The position numbers and the translations under genes are program-made. From Sanderia malayensis (taxonomy: Eukaryota > Cnidaria > Scyphozoa > Semaeostomeae > Pelagiidae), in contig RQOL01000507.1 in NCBI GenBank assembly GCA_013076295.1, positions 62,001 through 126,000 of the forward strand: a DNA stretch of 64,000 nucleotides. Reading direction: 5' to 3'. Below are positions 38,387-50,900 of this stretch, one piece after another. A model generated the notes under the pieces. That model made no database searches. It was not told where the DNA came from and saw only the letters and a program-made list of their open reading frames with translations. How positions within the stretch are numbered: the first letter of the stretch is position 1; the number at the start of each line of letters is the position of its first letter.

Positions 38387-41300
38387 ATTCACGTTATTAC
38401 AATGCAAACTAATTAAAATACACATGGAATTATTTGTTTTGAGTTATATTAACATTCGTTCACACTAATTGGACATAAATCCACGTTATTACAGTTGAAA
38501 CTAAGTGAAATACACATGCATTTGCCTGTTTTCAGTGATATTAACATTCGTTCACACTAATTGCACATGAATTCACGTTATTACAGCTGAAACTAAATAA
38601 AATACACATGCAATTACTTGTTTTCAGTGATTATAACATTCTTTCACACTAATTGCACAATAATCTACGCTTTTACAGTTGAAACTAATTGAAATACACA
38701 TGGATTAGCTTGCTTTCAGTGATATTAACATTCGTTCGCACTATTTGCACATGAATTCACGTTATTACAATTGAAACTAAGAAAAATACACGCGCATTTG
38801 TTTGTTTTCAGTGATATTAACATTCGTTCACACTAACTGCACTTGAATTCACGTTATTGCAGTTGGAACTAAGTAAAATACACATGCATTTTTTTCTTTT
38901 CAGTGATATCAATTTTCGTTCACACTACTGGCACATGAAATCCAAATATTATGGCTGAAACTAAGTAAAATACACATGGAAGTTCTTGTTTTGAGTGATA
39001 TTAACATTCGTTCACACTAATTGCACACGAATCCACGCTATTACAGTTGAAACTAAGTGAAATACACATGGATTTGCTTGTTTTCAGTAAGATTACCTTC
39101 GTTCACACTATTTCCACATGAATCCACGTTATTGTAGTTGAAATTAAGTCAAATACACATGCATTGGCTTGTTTTCAGTGATATTAACATTCGTTGACAC
39201 TAATTGCACATGACTTCACGTTAGTACAGTGCAAACTAAATAAAATACACATGCAATTACTTGTTTTCAGTGATATTAACATTCGTTCACACTAATTGCA
39301 TATGAATTCACGTTTTTGCAGCCGAAACTAATTGAAACACACATGCATTTGCTTATTTTCAGTGATATTAACATTCGTTTACACTATTTGCACATGAATT
39401 AACGTTATTACAGTTGAAAGTAAGTGAAATGCACATGGTTTTGCTTGTTTTCAGTGAGATTACCTTCGTTCACACTATTTCCACACGAATCCACGTTATT
39501 GTAGTTGAAATTAGGTCAAATACACATGCATTGGCTTGTTTTTAGTGATATTCACATTCGTTGACACTAATTGCACATGTCTTCACGTTAGTGCAGTGCA
39601 AACTAAGTAAAATACACATGGAAGTTCTTGTATTGAGTGATATTAACATTCGTTCACACTTATTGCACACGAATCCACGGTATTACAGTTGAAACTAATT
39701 GAAATACACATGCATTTGCTTGTTCTCAGTGATATTAACATTCGTTCACACTAATTGCATATGTATTCACGTTTTTGCAGCCGATACTAATTGAAATACA
39801 CATGCATTTGCTTGTTTTCAGTGATATTAACATTTGTTCACACTATTTCCACATGAATTCACGTTATTACAATGCAAACTATTAAAAAACACATGGAATT
39901 ATTTGTTTTGAGTTATATTAACATTCGTTCACACTAATTGGACATAAATCCACGTTATTACAGTTGAAACTAAGTGAAATACACATGCATTTGCCTGTTT
40001 TCAGTGATATTAACATTCGTTCACACTAATTGCACATGAATTCACGTTATTACAGCTGAAACTAAATAAAATACACATGCAATTACTTGTTTTCAGTGAT
40101 TATAACATTCTTTCACACTAATTGCACATTAATCTACGCTTTTACAGTTGAAACTAATTGAAATACACATGGATTAGCTTGCTTTCAGTGATATTAACAT
40201 TCGTTCGCACTATTTGCACATGACTTCACGTTAGTACAGTGCAAACTAAGTAAAATACACATGGAAGTTCTTGTATTGAGTGATATTAACATTCGTTCAC
40301 ACTTATTGCACACGAATCCACGGTATTACAGTTGAAACTAATTGAAATACACATGCATTTGCTTGTTTTCAGTGATATTAACATTCGTTCACACTATTTG
40401 CACATGAATTAACGTTATTACAGCCGAAACTAAGTAAAGTACACATGCAATTACTTGTTGTGAGTGATATTAGCATTCGTTCACGCTAATTGCATATGAA
40501 TTCACGTTTTTGCAGCCGAAACTAATTGAAATACACGTGCATTTGCTTATTTTCAGTGATATTAACATTCGTTTACACTATTTGCACATGAATTAACGTT
40601 ATTACACTTGAAACTAAGTGAAATACACATGGATTTGCTTGTTTTCAGTGAGATTACCTTCGTTCACACTATTTCCACATGAATCCACGTTATTGTAGTT
40701 GAAATTAAGTCAAATACACATGCATTGGCTTGTTTTCAGTGATATCAACATTCGTTGACACTAATTGCACATGACTTCACGTTAGTACAGTGCAAGCTAA
40801 ATAAAATATACATGCAATGACTTGTTCTCAGTGATATTAACATTCGTTCACACTAATTGCATATGTATTCACGTTTTAGCAGCCGATACTAATTGAAATA
40901 CACATGCATTTGCTTGTTTTCAGTGATATTAACATTCGTTCTTACTAATTGCACATGAATTCACGTTATTACAGCTGAAACTAAATAAAATACACATGCA
41001 ATTACTTGTTTTCAGTGTTTATAACATTCTTTCACACTAACTGCACATTAATCTACGCTTTTACAGTTGAAACTAATTGAAATACACATGGATTAGCTTG
41101 CTTTCAGTGATATTAACATTCGATGACACTAATTGCACATGACTTCACGTTAGTACAGTGCAAACTAAATAAAATATACATGCAATTACTTGTTCTCAGT
41201 GATATTAACATTCGTTCACACTAATTGCATATGTATTCACGTTTTTGCAGCCGAAACTAATTGAAATACACATGCATTTGCTTGTTTTCAGTGATATTAA

Positions 41301-41739
41301 CATTTGGTCACACTATTTCCACATGAATTCACGTTATTACAATGCAAACTAATTAAAATACACATGGAATTATTTGTTTTGAGTTATATTAACATTCGTT
41401 CACACTAATTGGACACAAATCCACGTTATTACAGTTGAAACTAAGTGAAATACACATGCATTTGCCTGTTTTCAGTGATATTAGCATTCGGTCACACTAA
41501 TTGCACATGAATTCACGTTATTACAGCTGAAACTAAATAAAATACACATGCAATTACTTTTTTCGGTGATTATAACATTCTTTCACACTAATTGCACATT
41601 AGCCTGCGTTATTACAGGTGAAACAAATTGAAATACACATGGATTAGCTTGCTTTCAGTGATATTAACATTTGTTCACATTAATTGCACACGAAATGACG
41701 TTATTATCGTTGAAACTAAGTGAAATGCACATGAATCTG
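38387..41739. repeat. 92-bp satellite array, block 2
   Basis: The same monomer family continues directly after the insert for about 36 monomers, up to the LINE insertion. Monomer order partly matches that at 36,240-37,500. No genes are seen. Confidence 0.95.
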
Positions 41740-42039
41740 ACAAATTGAGTTGAATTGAGCTAGTGAGCAGACGTGTTTTTTTTTGGTCATTACTTTTCTT
41801 GATAAAACACAACATAAATTAAAAGAGAGGAAGTAGTAAGTGACAGTAATAGTAAGAACATAACGTTTTTAACCTTTTTAGTAGTCTGTAAATATATCTA
41901 AAACGTTTTAACCTTTTTAAAAAGTAGAAATGAAGAAAAAAATTTGTAGGGCCTAGCTGTGGAAGCTTAACGTAGTCAAATAGTGGACAAATATTGGACA
42001 AATATTCATCCTGGTAGCAGAATACAACGAATTTATCAC

Positions 42040-42218
<179 letters not shown>

Positions 42219-42328
42219 CCTCATCTCTCCTTGTTTTGTTATTGATAATTGTCCTTCTTTTCCTTCCTTGTTGCTCCGTATGTTTAGTATTGTGAGTTTT
42301 GTTGCTAATTGTTTAACTTTCTGTCAAA

Positions 42329-43507
42329 ATGCAACAATTTCAATTGAATGATGAGGGAGACTGTGTTTCTTGCAAGAAACTTGTTATTGACACCGAAATG
42401 CTAAAATGTAGGATCTGCAGGAAATCATTCCATGCGTCCTGTGTCAATCAGGCAAGTGAAGAAAAGATGTGTACTACATCTATGCTACGATTATTTAACG
42501 CCAGCTCCACTAGGAACAATTTTCTTTTTCTCTGTGATGCTTGTTTGACCTCATTTGAGGTCTCTTTGACCCATAATCATAATGCTACTGCTGACAATGT
42601 TGAGAAAAGTATAGCGTCAATTAAAACGGAAATTTCGGAAGTGAAGAAAATCCTTCTTCGAGCAGATATTGAAAGTAAACCAGGAGCAAAATCCTCTGAT
42701 AATATCTGGTACAATGCTGAGAGATTAGCGCAAGTAAAATCGAACTCAGGGGAGTCTTGTCTTGTTTTTGAGGGTACGGGTAAAGACAATGAAAATGTAA
42801 AGAAACTTAAGTTAGTTGAAGACTTAGTAGTTAATAATGAGATTCTTGTGACAAAGTCGTTCAGTGATAAGAATGGCAATTTTGTGGTGTGCTGTGAATC
42901 AGAGGCAGACAGAATGAAACTCAAGAATCGTGCAGAGGCTAGTTCAATGGCAGTAAAAGTTCCTAAAGAAAGGTCTACAACTATTTCGATTGTAGGCTTG
43001 ACGAGAGAATATACATCGATGGAGGTACACGATATTATTTTGAAGCAAAATCCGCAACTTAAAGAAGCGCTGTGTAATGTTCAGTCTAATGAACATCTAA
43101 AAATTTTTGCAGTAAAAAAGCTGAGAAATAATGACAGTGCCTTTCAAGCTTTTGCAAGAGTGTCCATCTTAGTAAGAAAATGTCTTCAAACACTTGGAGA
43201 TAAAATAATGTTTGGAGTAAAATCTTGTAAAGTTTACGACCAACTACACGTGAGAAGGTGTAACAAATGCCAAGAGCTGGGTCATTATTACGCAACGTGC
43301 CCTTCACCCAATCCTGTATGTGCAAAATGTGGAGAAAATCACAGTACTAGAGACTGTATAAGCAAAAAAACACGTTGCATTAACTGCACAAAGGCAAATC
43401 GTGCAGACGAAGAGAGTAATCATACCGCTTATGACTTTAACTGTCCCACCATTCACATGGAAAAAAGCAAGGCCCAAAAATCTTTAAACTTAATTTTGAA
43501 CAAATAA
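42329..43507 (+). CDS. LINE ORF1 protein: PHD-like finger, RRM-like middle, CCHC zinc knuckles
   Basis: The 392-aa protein starts with a Cys/His cluster (CVSCKKLVID...CRICRKSFHASC...CDAC), spaced as in PHD/RING-like fingers of CR1/L2/Daphne-type ORF1 proteins. It has a helical linker (residues about 85-115) and a central region that reads like an RRM/esterase-linker domain (about 200-300, with TISIVGLTREYTSMEVHDII). It ends with CCHC-type knuckles: CNKCQELGHYYATC, CAKCGENHSTRDC, then a CINC..H..C set. It binds LINE RNA in the RNP. It is intact and overlaps the open ORF2 frame by about 66 nt. Confidence 0.85.
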   Translation: MQQFQLNDEGDCVSCKKLVIDTEMLKCRICRKSFHASCVNQASEEKMCTTSMLRLFNASSTRNNFLFLCDACLTSFEVSLTHNHNATADNVEKSIASIKTEISEVKKILLRADIESKPGAKSSDNIWYNAERLAQVKSNSGESCLVFEGTGKDNENVKKLKLVEDLVVNNEILVTKSFSDKNGNFVVCCESEADRMKLKNRAEASSMAVKVPKERSTTISIVGLTREYTSMEVHDIILKQNPQLKEALCNVQSNEHLKIFAVKKLRNNDSAFQAFARVSILVRKCLQTLGDKIMFGVKSCKVYDQLHVRRCNKCQELGHYYATCPSPNPVCAKCGENHSTRDCISKKTRCINCTKANRADEESNHTAYDFNCPTIHMEKSKAQKSLNLILNK

Positions 43508-43557
43508 GGAATAATTTATCTCTTTCTGTTTTCAACTGTCAATCTCTGGGGAATAAA

Positions 43558-46362
43558 TTGCTATTGACAATGGAACAAATCCAAGATGTTGACTCAGATA
43601 TCGTGTTCCTAACAGAAACATGGTTACAGTCCTCAAGTTGTAGTATTAGTGCTTGCTTTAAAGACTATAATTATGAATTTCACCATGTACATCGCCAAGG
43701 CAGGTCAAAACGGAAAGGTGGGGGAGTAGGGATCTTGATAAAAAACACCCTTAGACACAAAAAAACTCCGATTACACAATACCTAAGCTTTGAATGCTGC
43801 ATTACAGAACTTCTTCCGGAAAAACAATCATCAATTTTGTGTGTAGTCATTTATCGCCTGGCCTATGAAAAGTCCGACTTATTTTTTAGCGAATTTAATC
43901 AACTAATTGAAACTCTGATGGCTTGTAGAAAAAAATTTATTATTGCTGGTGATTTTAATATACATTATGACAATGAACGAGACATCCTAACAAAGCAAAT
44001 TAAAAGCATTCTGGACATTTTTAATTTAAAGCAACATATAGCTGTACCTACTCATAAGCATGGACATATAATTGATTTCATAATAACGCCCATTGGGGAA
44101 ATGGATATTGATGATGTTACTGTTGTCGACATTAAATTAAGTGATCATATGTTTTTATCCTGCAAAGTGAATACATTTGTTGAGCATCAAACTCATAAAA
44201 ACGTTTTATCTAGAAACCTGAAAAAAATTGATAAAAAAGTATTCACTAAGGAGTTAGAGACTATTATTCAGTCAATTGAGATCAGCGACAATCTTGAGAT
44301 AATGACGAATGATTATAAAAACAAACTTAATTTGTTGATTGAACAACATGCCCCTTTGAAAGAAAAATCCGTTAGAACTGGAAATCGCATACCATGGTTT
44401 GACTCTGAATACAGAGAACTTAGGAAAAGGAGACGAAAGGCCGAAAAAATCTTTAGAAAGGACAGGACAGACGTGAATGAAGCAATATATAAAAGGCTTA
44501 GATCTGAAACAACGAAAATGGCCAAAGCAAAGAAAAGGGATGTATTTGTAAATAAAATAAATAATTCAAATAATAAATTGCAGACGTTGTTTTCAATTAC
44601 CAAATCATTGGTAAACACAGATTCTCCGGTTCAATTCCCACCAGGAGCAAATAACAGTGAAATTGCAAACAACTTTCAGAACTACTTTACTGAAAAGGTT
44701 ACAAAAATTAGATCGTCATTCCCTGTACACAACCAATCTAGAAGCAATGAATCACTTACCTCACCATTAAATTGTAATCTCCTTGAAAGCTTTGAGCCTA
44801 CAACAAAAGAAGAACTGTTAAACATTATTAAATCGAATAAAATATCAACCTCACAAGATGATCTTTTTGGAGGAAAGTTAATAAGTGAAAATATTGATTC
44901 TCTTTTGCCTTTTTGGGTAGATGTTGTGAACCTTTCCTTAAAACTGGGTAAAATGGATGGACTTAAATCGGCTGTTGTAACACCCATCCCAAAAGTTTCC
45001 AGTAATTCAACAGATCTTGAACAATACAAAAACTTTCGACCAATTTCAAATTTGTCATTCCTGAGCAAGCTAATTGAGAGATGTGTAGCGATTCGTTTGA
45101 ATAACCACATGGGGAAATATGATCTAGATTCACAAAACCAATTTGGTTATAAAAGATACCACTGTACTGAACATCTGTTATTAAACGTTTTTGATGAAAT
45201 ATTAAATGCATTTGATAAAAAATGTGCTACTGTGTGCTTGATGTTAGATCTTAGTGCTGCTTTCGACACAGTTGACCAGGAAAAGCTACTAGAGATACTA
45301 TACATGGAGATAGGAGTCAGAGGAAAAGCATTCGACTGGTTTCAGTCATTTCTGAGAAACAGAGATCAAAGAGTATTTATCAACGGCTCTTATTCTTCCT
45401 CTTGCGAGTTAAAGTGGGGCGTTCCTCAGGGCTCTGTCCTTGGCCCAATATTATTTAATATTTATATAAAATCATTGTATGCCGTTGTTGAAAAGAACTC
45501 ATATCAAATCAGCGGATTTGCAGACGACCATCAATTGTACAGAACATTTCATCCAATCTTCCAGGCTAGAATTTTAACATCAAGTATAAACAATACCATG
45601 GCAGAAGTAAGTGAATGGATGGAGTCACACTTTTTGAAATTGAATACAGAGAAGACTAAAATTTTAGTCCTTGCACCATCGGAAGTGAAGTCTGAAATTT
45701 TAATAAACGGAGTACTACTAGAAAAGAATAATTGCATTCGTTTTTCTTCATATGCAAAAAATCTAGGTGTTACAATAGACACAGAGCTTACACTTACTCG
45801 ACATATAAACAACGTTGTCTCACACTGCCATTTTGTTTTACGAAATATTGCCAAAATCAAAATGTTTCTTCCATATGACTCTTTACAGGTTTTAATAACA
45901 TCTTTCATTACAACTAAATTGGATTATTGTAATTCCTTATTCATTAATCTCCCTAATTATCTCATAGAAAGACTACAGTCCGTACAAAATTCTGCAATTA
46001 GAATCATATTCAATAGAACAAAGTTTGATCGCAGGCCGATCTCAGAATTGTTTTTAAAGCTCCACTGGTTGAAAGTTAAAGAACGAATTGTCTTCAAAGT
46101 TTGTCTGATAGTTCACCAATGCATATGGGGAGAAGCACCGCGTGTTTTAAAAGAGAAAATCAAAGTGTTAAATTATCGTAATCTTGTTGCAAATGTGTGT
46201 GTAGTGAACTCTAATTATGGAAATAGGGCTTTCAGCAAAGCTGGACCTATGTATTGGAATAAATTACCTTTACACATTAGACGTACCACAGATATTGAAA
46301 AATTTAAAAAAGCTTTAAAATCATTTTTGCTAACAACTAACTTGGAGAACTTTTATAACTAA
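43558..46362 (+). CDS. LINE ORF2: apurinic-type endonuclease and reverse transcriptase
   Basis: The protein has about 934 residues from the first in-frame position used here; the frame is open back to 43441. Endonuclease motifs: FLTETWL (E), IIAGDFNIHY, and SDHMFL near residue 200. RT motifs: KNFRPISNLSFLSKLIERC, LDLSAAFDTVDQ, GVPQGSVLGPILFNIYI (about 621) and FADD (about 654). The C-terminal part (LDYCNSLFINLP, LQSVQNSAIRI, LHWLKVKERIVFKV, GNRAFSKAGPMYWNKLP) is characteristic of the CR1/L2 group. The endonuclease Asn segment (VFNCQSLGNK) lies upstream of the first ATG (43570), so ORF2 must start by frameshift, reinitiation or a non-AUG codon. Complete and uninterrupted. Confidence 0.92.
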   Translation: MLLTMEQIQDVDSDIVFLTETWLQSSSCSISACFKDYNYEFHHVHRQGRSKRKGGGVGILIKNTLRHKKTPITQYLSFECCITELLPEKQSSILCVVIYRLAYEKSDLFFSEFNQLIETLMACRKKFIIAGDFNIHYDNERDILTKQIKSILDIFNLKQHIAVPTHKHGHIIDFIITPIGEMDIDDVTVVDIKLSDHMFLSCKVNTFVEHQTHKNVLSRNLKKIDKKVFTKELETIIQSIEISDNLEIMTNDYKNKLNLLIEQHAPLKEKSVRTGNRIPWFDSEYRELRKRRRKAEKIFRKDRTDVNEAIYKRLRSETTKMAKAKKRDVFVNKINNSNNKLQTLFSITKSLVNTDSPVQFPPGANNSEIANNFQNYFTEKVTKIRSSFPVHNQSRSNESLTSPLNCNLLESFEPTTKEELLNIIKSNKISTSQDDLFGGKLISENIDSLLPFWVDVVNLSLKLGKMDGLKSAVVTPIPKVSSNSTDLEQYKNFRPISNLSFLSKLIERCVAIRLNNHMGKYDLDSQNQFGYKRYHCTEHLLLNVFDEILNAFDKKCATVCLMLDLSAAFDTVDQEKLLEILYMEIGVRGKAFDWFQSFLRNRDQRVFINGSYSSSCELKWGVPQGSVLGPILFNIYIKSLYAVVEKNSYQISGFADDHQLYRTFHPIFQARILTSSINNTMAEVSEWMESHFLKLNTEKTKILVLAPSEVKSEILINGVLLEKNNCIRFSSYAKNLGVTIDTELTLTRHINNVVSHCHFVLRNIAKIKMFLPYDSLQVLITSFITTKLDYCNSLFINLPNYLIERLQSVQNSAIRIIFNRTKFDRRPISELFLKLHWLKVKERIVFKVCLIVHQCIWGEAPRVLKEKIKVLNYRNLVANVCVVNSNYGNRAFSKAGPMYWNKLPLHIRRTTDIEKFKKALKSFLLTTNLENFYN

Positions 46363-46471
46363 ATATTTACAATGGATTAGTCGTTCACAGTTGGGCATAT
46401 TGTAGGCAATGTATTGCTACAGTAGAAACTGTGGGTAAATCTAAATTTATTATTATTATTATTATTATCTG

Positions 46472-47930
46472 CTTGTTTTCAGTGATATTAACATTACTGC
46501 ACACTAATTGCACATGAATCACGTTATTACAGCTGAAACTAAGAAATTACACATGCATTTGCTTGTTTTCAGTGATATTAACATTACTGCACACTAATTG
46601 CACATGAATCACGTTATTACAGCTGAAACTAAGTAAATACACATGCATTTGCTTGTTTTCAGTGATATTAACATTACTGCACACTAATTGCACATGAATC
46701 ACGTTATTACAGCTGAAACTAAGTAAATACACATGCATTTGCTTGTTTTCAGTGATATTAACATTCTGCACACTAATTGCACATGAATCACGTTATTACA
46801 GCTGAAACTAAGTAAATACACATGCATTTGCTTGTTTTCAGTGATATTAACATTACTGCACACTAATTGCACATGAATCACGTTATTACAGCTGAAACTA
46901 AGTAAATACACATGCATTTGCTTGTTTTCAGTGATATTAACATTACTGCACACTAATTGCACATGAATCACGTTATTACAGCTGAAACTAAGTAAATACA
47001 CATGCATTTGCTTGTTTTCAGTGATATTAACATTCTGCACACTAATTGCACATGAATCACGTTATTACAGCTGAAACTAAGTAAATACACATGCATTTGC
47101 TTGTTTTCAGTGATATTAACATTACTGCACACTAATTGCACATGAATCCACGTTATTACAGCTGAAACTAAGTAAATACACATGCATTTGCTTGTTTTCA
47201 GTGATATTAACATTACTGCACACTAATTGCACATGAATCACGTTATTACAGCTGAAACTAAGTAAATACACATGCATTTGCTTGTTTTCGTGATATTAAC
47301 ATTCTTCACACTAATTGCACATGAATCACGTTATTACAGCTGAAACTAAGTAAATACACATGCATTTGCTTGTTTTCAGTGATATTAACATTACTGCACA
47401 CTAATTGCACATGAATCACGTTATTACAGCTGAAACTAAGTAAATACACATGCATTTGCTTGTTTTCAGTGATATTAACATTACTGCACACTAATTGCAC
47501 ATGAATTCACGTTATTACAGCTGAAACTAAGTAAATACACATGCATTTGCTTGTTTTCAGTGATATTAACATTCTTCACACTAATTGCACATGAATCCAC
47601 GTTATTACAGCTGAAACTAAGTAAATACACATGCATTTGCTTGTTTTCAGTGATATTAACATTCTGCACACTAATTGCACATGAATCACGTTATTACAGT
47701 GAAACTAAGTAAATACACATGCATTTGCTTGTTTTCAGTGATATTAACATTCTGCACACTAATTGCACATGAATCACGTTTTACAGCTGAACTAAGTAAA
47801 TACACATGCATTTGCTTGTTTTCAGTGATATTAACATTCTGCACACTAATTGCACATGATCACGTTATTACAGTGAAACTAATAAAATACACATGCATTC
47901 TTGTTTCAGTGATATTAACATTCTTCAGAC
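46472..47930. repeat. Homogenised 90-bp variant satellite array
   Basis: Sixteen to seventeen almost identical monomers have a period of 90 instead of 92, caused by a T loss (GAATCACG) and an A loss (GTAAATAC). The variant ACATTACTGCACAC alternates with ATTCTGCACAC and ATTCTTCACAC. Towards 47,700-47,990 scattered single-base losses increase. This is either a local recent expansion or poorly polished sequence. Reading frames inside are repeat artefacts. Confidence 0.85.
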
Positions 47931-50900
47931 TAATTGCATATGAATTACGTTTTTGCAGCGGAACTAAGAAAATACACATGCAATTACTTGATTTCAGTGA
48001 TATTAACATTCGTTCACACTAATTGCACATGAATTCACGTTATTACAGCTGAAACTAAATAAAATCCACATGCAATTACTTGTTTTCGGTGATTATAACA
48101 TTTTTTCACACTAATTGCACATTAGCCTGCGTTATTACAGTTGAAACTAATTGAAATACACATGGATTAGCTTGCTTTCAGTGATATTAACATTCGTTGA
48201 CACTAATTGCACATGACTTCACGTTAGTACAGTGCAAGCTAAATAAAATATACATGCAATGACTTGTTCTCAGTGATATTAACATTCGTTCACACTAATT
48301 GCATATGTATTCACGTTTTTGCAGCCGATACTAATTGAAATACACATGCATTTGCTTGTTTTCAGTGATATTAACATTCGTTCACACTAATTGCACATGA
48401 ATTCACGTTATTACAGCTGAAACTAAATAAAATACACATGCAATTACTTGTTTTCAGTGATTATAACATTCTTCACACTAATTGCACATTAATCTACGCT
48501 TTTACAGTTGAAACTAATTGAAATACACATGGATTAGCTTGCTTTCAGTGATATTAACATTCGTTGACACTAATTGCACATGACTTCACGTTAGTACAGT
48601 GCAAACTAAATAAAATATACATGCAATTACTTGTTCTCAGTGATATTAACATTCGTTCACACTAATTGCATATGTATTCACGTTTTTGCAGCCGAAACTA
48701 ATTGAAATACACATGCATTTGCTTGTTTTCAGTGATATTAACATTTGGTCACACTATTTCCACATGAATTCACGTTATTACAATGCAAACTAATTAAAAT
48801 ACACATGGAATTATTTGTTTTGAGTTATATTAACATTCGTTCACACTAATTGGACATCAATCCACGTTATTACAGTTGAAACTAAATGAAATACACATGC
48901 ATTTGCCTGTTTTCAGTGATATTAGCATTCGGTCACACTAATTGCACATGAATTCACGTTATTACAGCTGAAACTAAATAAAATACACATGCAATTACTT
49001 TTTTCGGTGATTATAACATTCTTTCACACTAATTGCACATTAGCCTGCGTTATTACAGGTGAAACAAATTGAAATACACATGGATTAGCTTGCTTTCAGT
49101 GATATTAACATTTGTTCACATTAATTGCACACGAAATGACATTATTATCGTTGAAACTAAGTGAAATGCACATGAATCTGCTTGTTTTCAGTGATATCAA
49201 CATTCGTTCCTACTAATTGCACATGACTTCACGTTATTACAGCTGAAACTAAATAAAATACACATGCAATTACTTGTTTTCAGTGATTATAACATTCTTT
49301 TACACTAATTGCACATTAATCTACGCTTTTACAGTTGAAACTAATTGAAATACACATGGATTAGCTTGCTTTCAGTGATATTAACATTCTTTCGCACTAT
49401 TTGCACATTAATTCACGTTATTACAGTTGAAACTAAGAAAAATACACGCGCATTTGTTTGTTTTCAGTGATATTAACATTCGTTCACACTAACTGCACTT
49501 GAATTCACGTTATTGCAGTTGGAACTAAGTAAAATACAAATGCATTTTCTTCTTTTCAGTTATATCAATTTTCGTTCACACTACTGGCACATTAAATCCA
49601 AATATTATGGCTGAAACTAAGTAAAATACACATGGAAGTTCTTGTTTTGAGTGATATTAACATTCGTTCACACTAATTGCACACGAATCCACGCTATTAC
49701 AGTTGAAACTAATTGAAATACACATGCATTTGCTTGTTTTCAGTGATATTAACATTCGTTCACACTATTTGCACATGAATTAACGTTATTACAGCTGAAA
49801 CTAAGTAAAGTACACATGCACTTTTTTGTTTTGAGTGATATTAACATTCGTTCACGCTAATTGCACATGAATCCACGTTATTGCAGTTGAAACTAAGTGA
49901 AATACACATGCATGTGTTTGTTTTCAGTGATATTTACATTGGTTGACACTAATTGCCCATGAATTCACGTTATTACAGCTGAATCTAAGTGAAATACACA
50001 GGCATATGCTTGTTTTCAGTGATATTAACATTCGTCTACACTAATTGCACACGAATCCACGCTATTACAGTTGAAACTAATTGAAATACACATGAATTTG
50101 CTTGTTTTCAGTGATATTAACATTCGTTCACACTATTTGCACATGAATTAACGTTATTACAGCTGAAACTAAGTAAAGTACACATGCATTTTTTTGTTTT
50201 GTGTGATATTAACATTCGTTCACGCTAATTGCACATAAATCCATGTTATTGCAGTTGAAACTAAGTGAAATACACATGCATGTGTTTGTGTTCAGTGATA
50301 TTTACATTGGTTGACACTAATTGCCCATGAATTCACGTTATTACAGCTGAATCTAAGTGAAATACAGAGGCATATGCTTGTTTTCAGTGATATTAACATT
50401 CGTCTATACTAATTGCACATAAATCCACGTTATTACAGTTGAAACTAAGTGAAATACACATGGATTTGCTTGTTTTCAGTGAGATTAGCTTCGTTCACAC
50501 TATTTCCACATGAATCCACGTTATTGTAGTTGAAATTAAGTCAAATACACATGCATTGGCTTGTTTTCAGTGATATTTACATTTGTTGACACTAATTGCA
50601 CATGACATCACGTTAGTACAGTGCAAACTAAATAAAATACGCATGCAATTACTTGTTCTCAGTGATATTAACATTCGTTCACACTAATTGCATATGAATT
50701 CACGTTTTTGCAGCCGAAACTAATTGAAATACACATGCATTTGCTTATTTTCAGTAATATTAACATTCGTTTACACTATTTGCAAATGAATTAACGTTAT
50801 TACAGTTGAAACTAAGTGAAATACACATGGATTTGCTTGTTTTCAGTGAGATTACCTTCGTTCACACTATTTCCACATGAATCCACGTTATTGTAGTTGA

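Noticed and set aside
46547..48022. Several ORFs in the 90-bp array
   Set aside because: The 90-bp period is a multiple of three, so a stop-free frame repeats; the proteins are identical repeats without any sign of coding.
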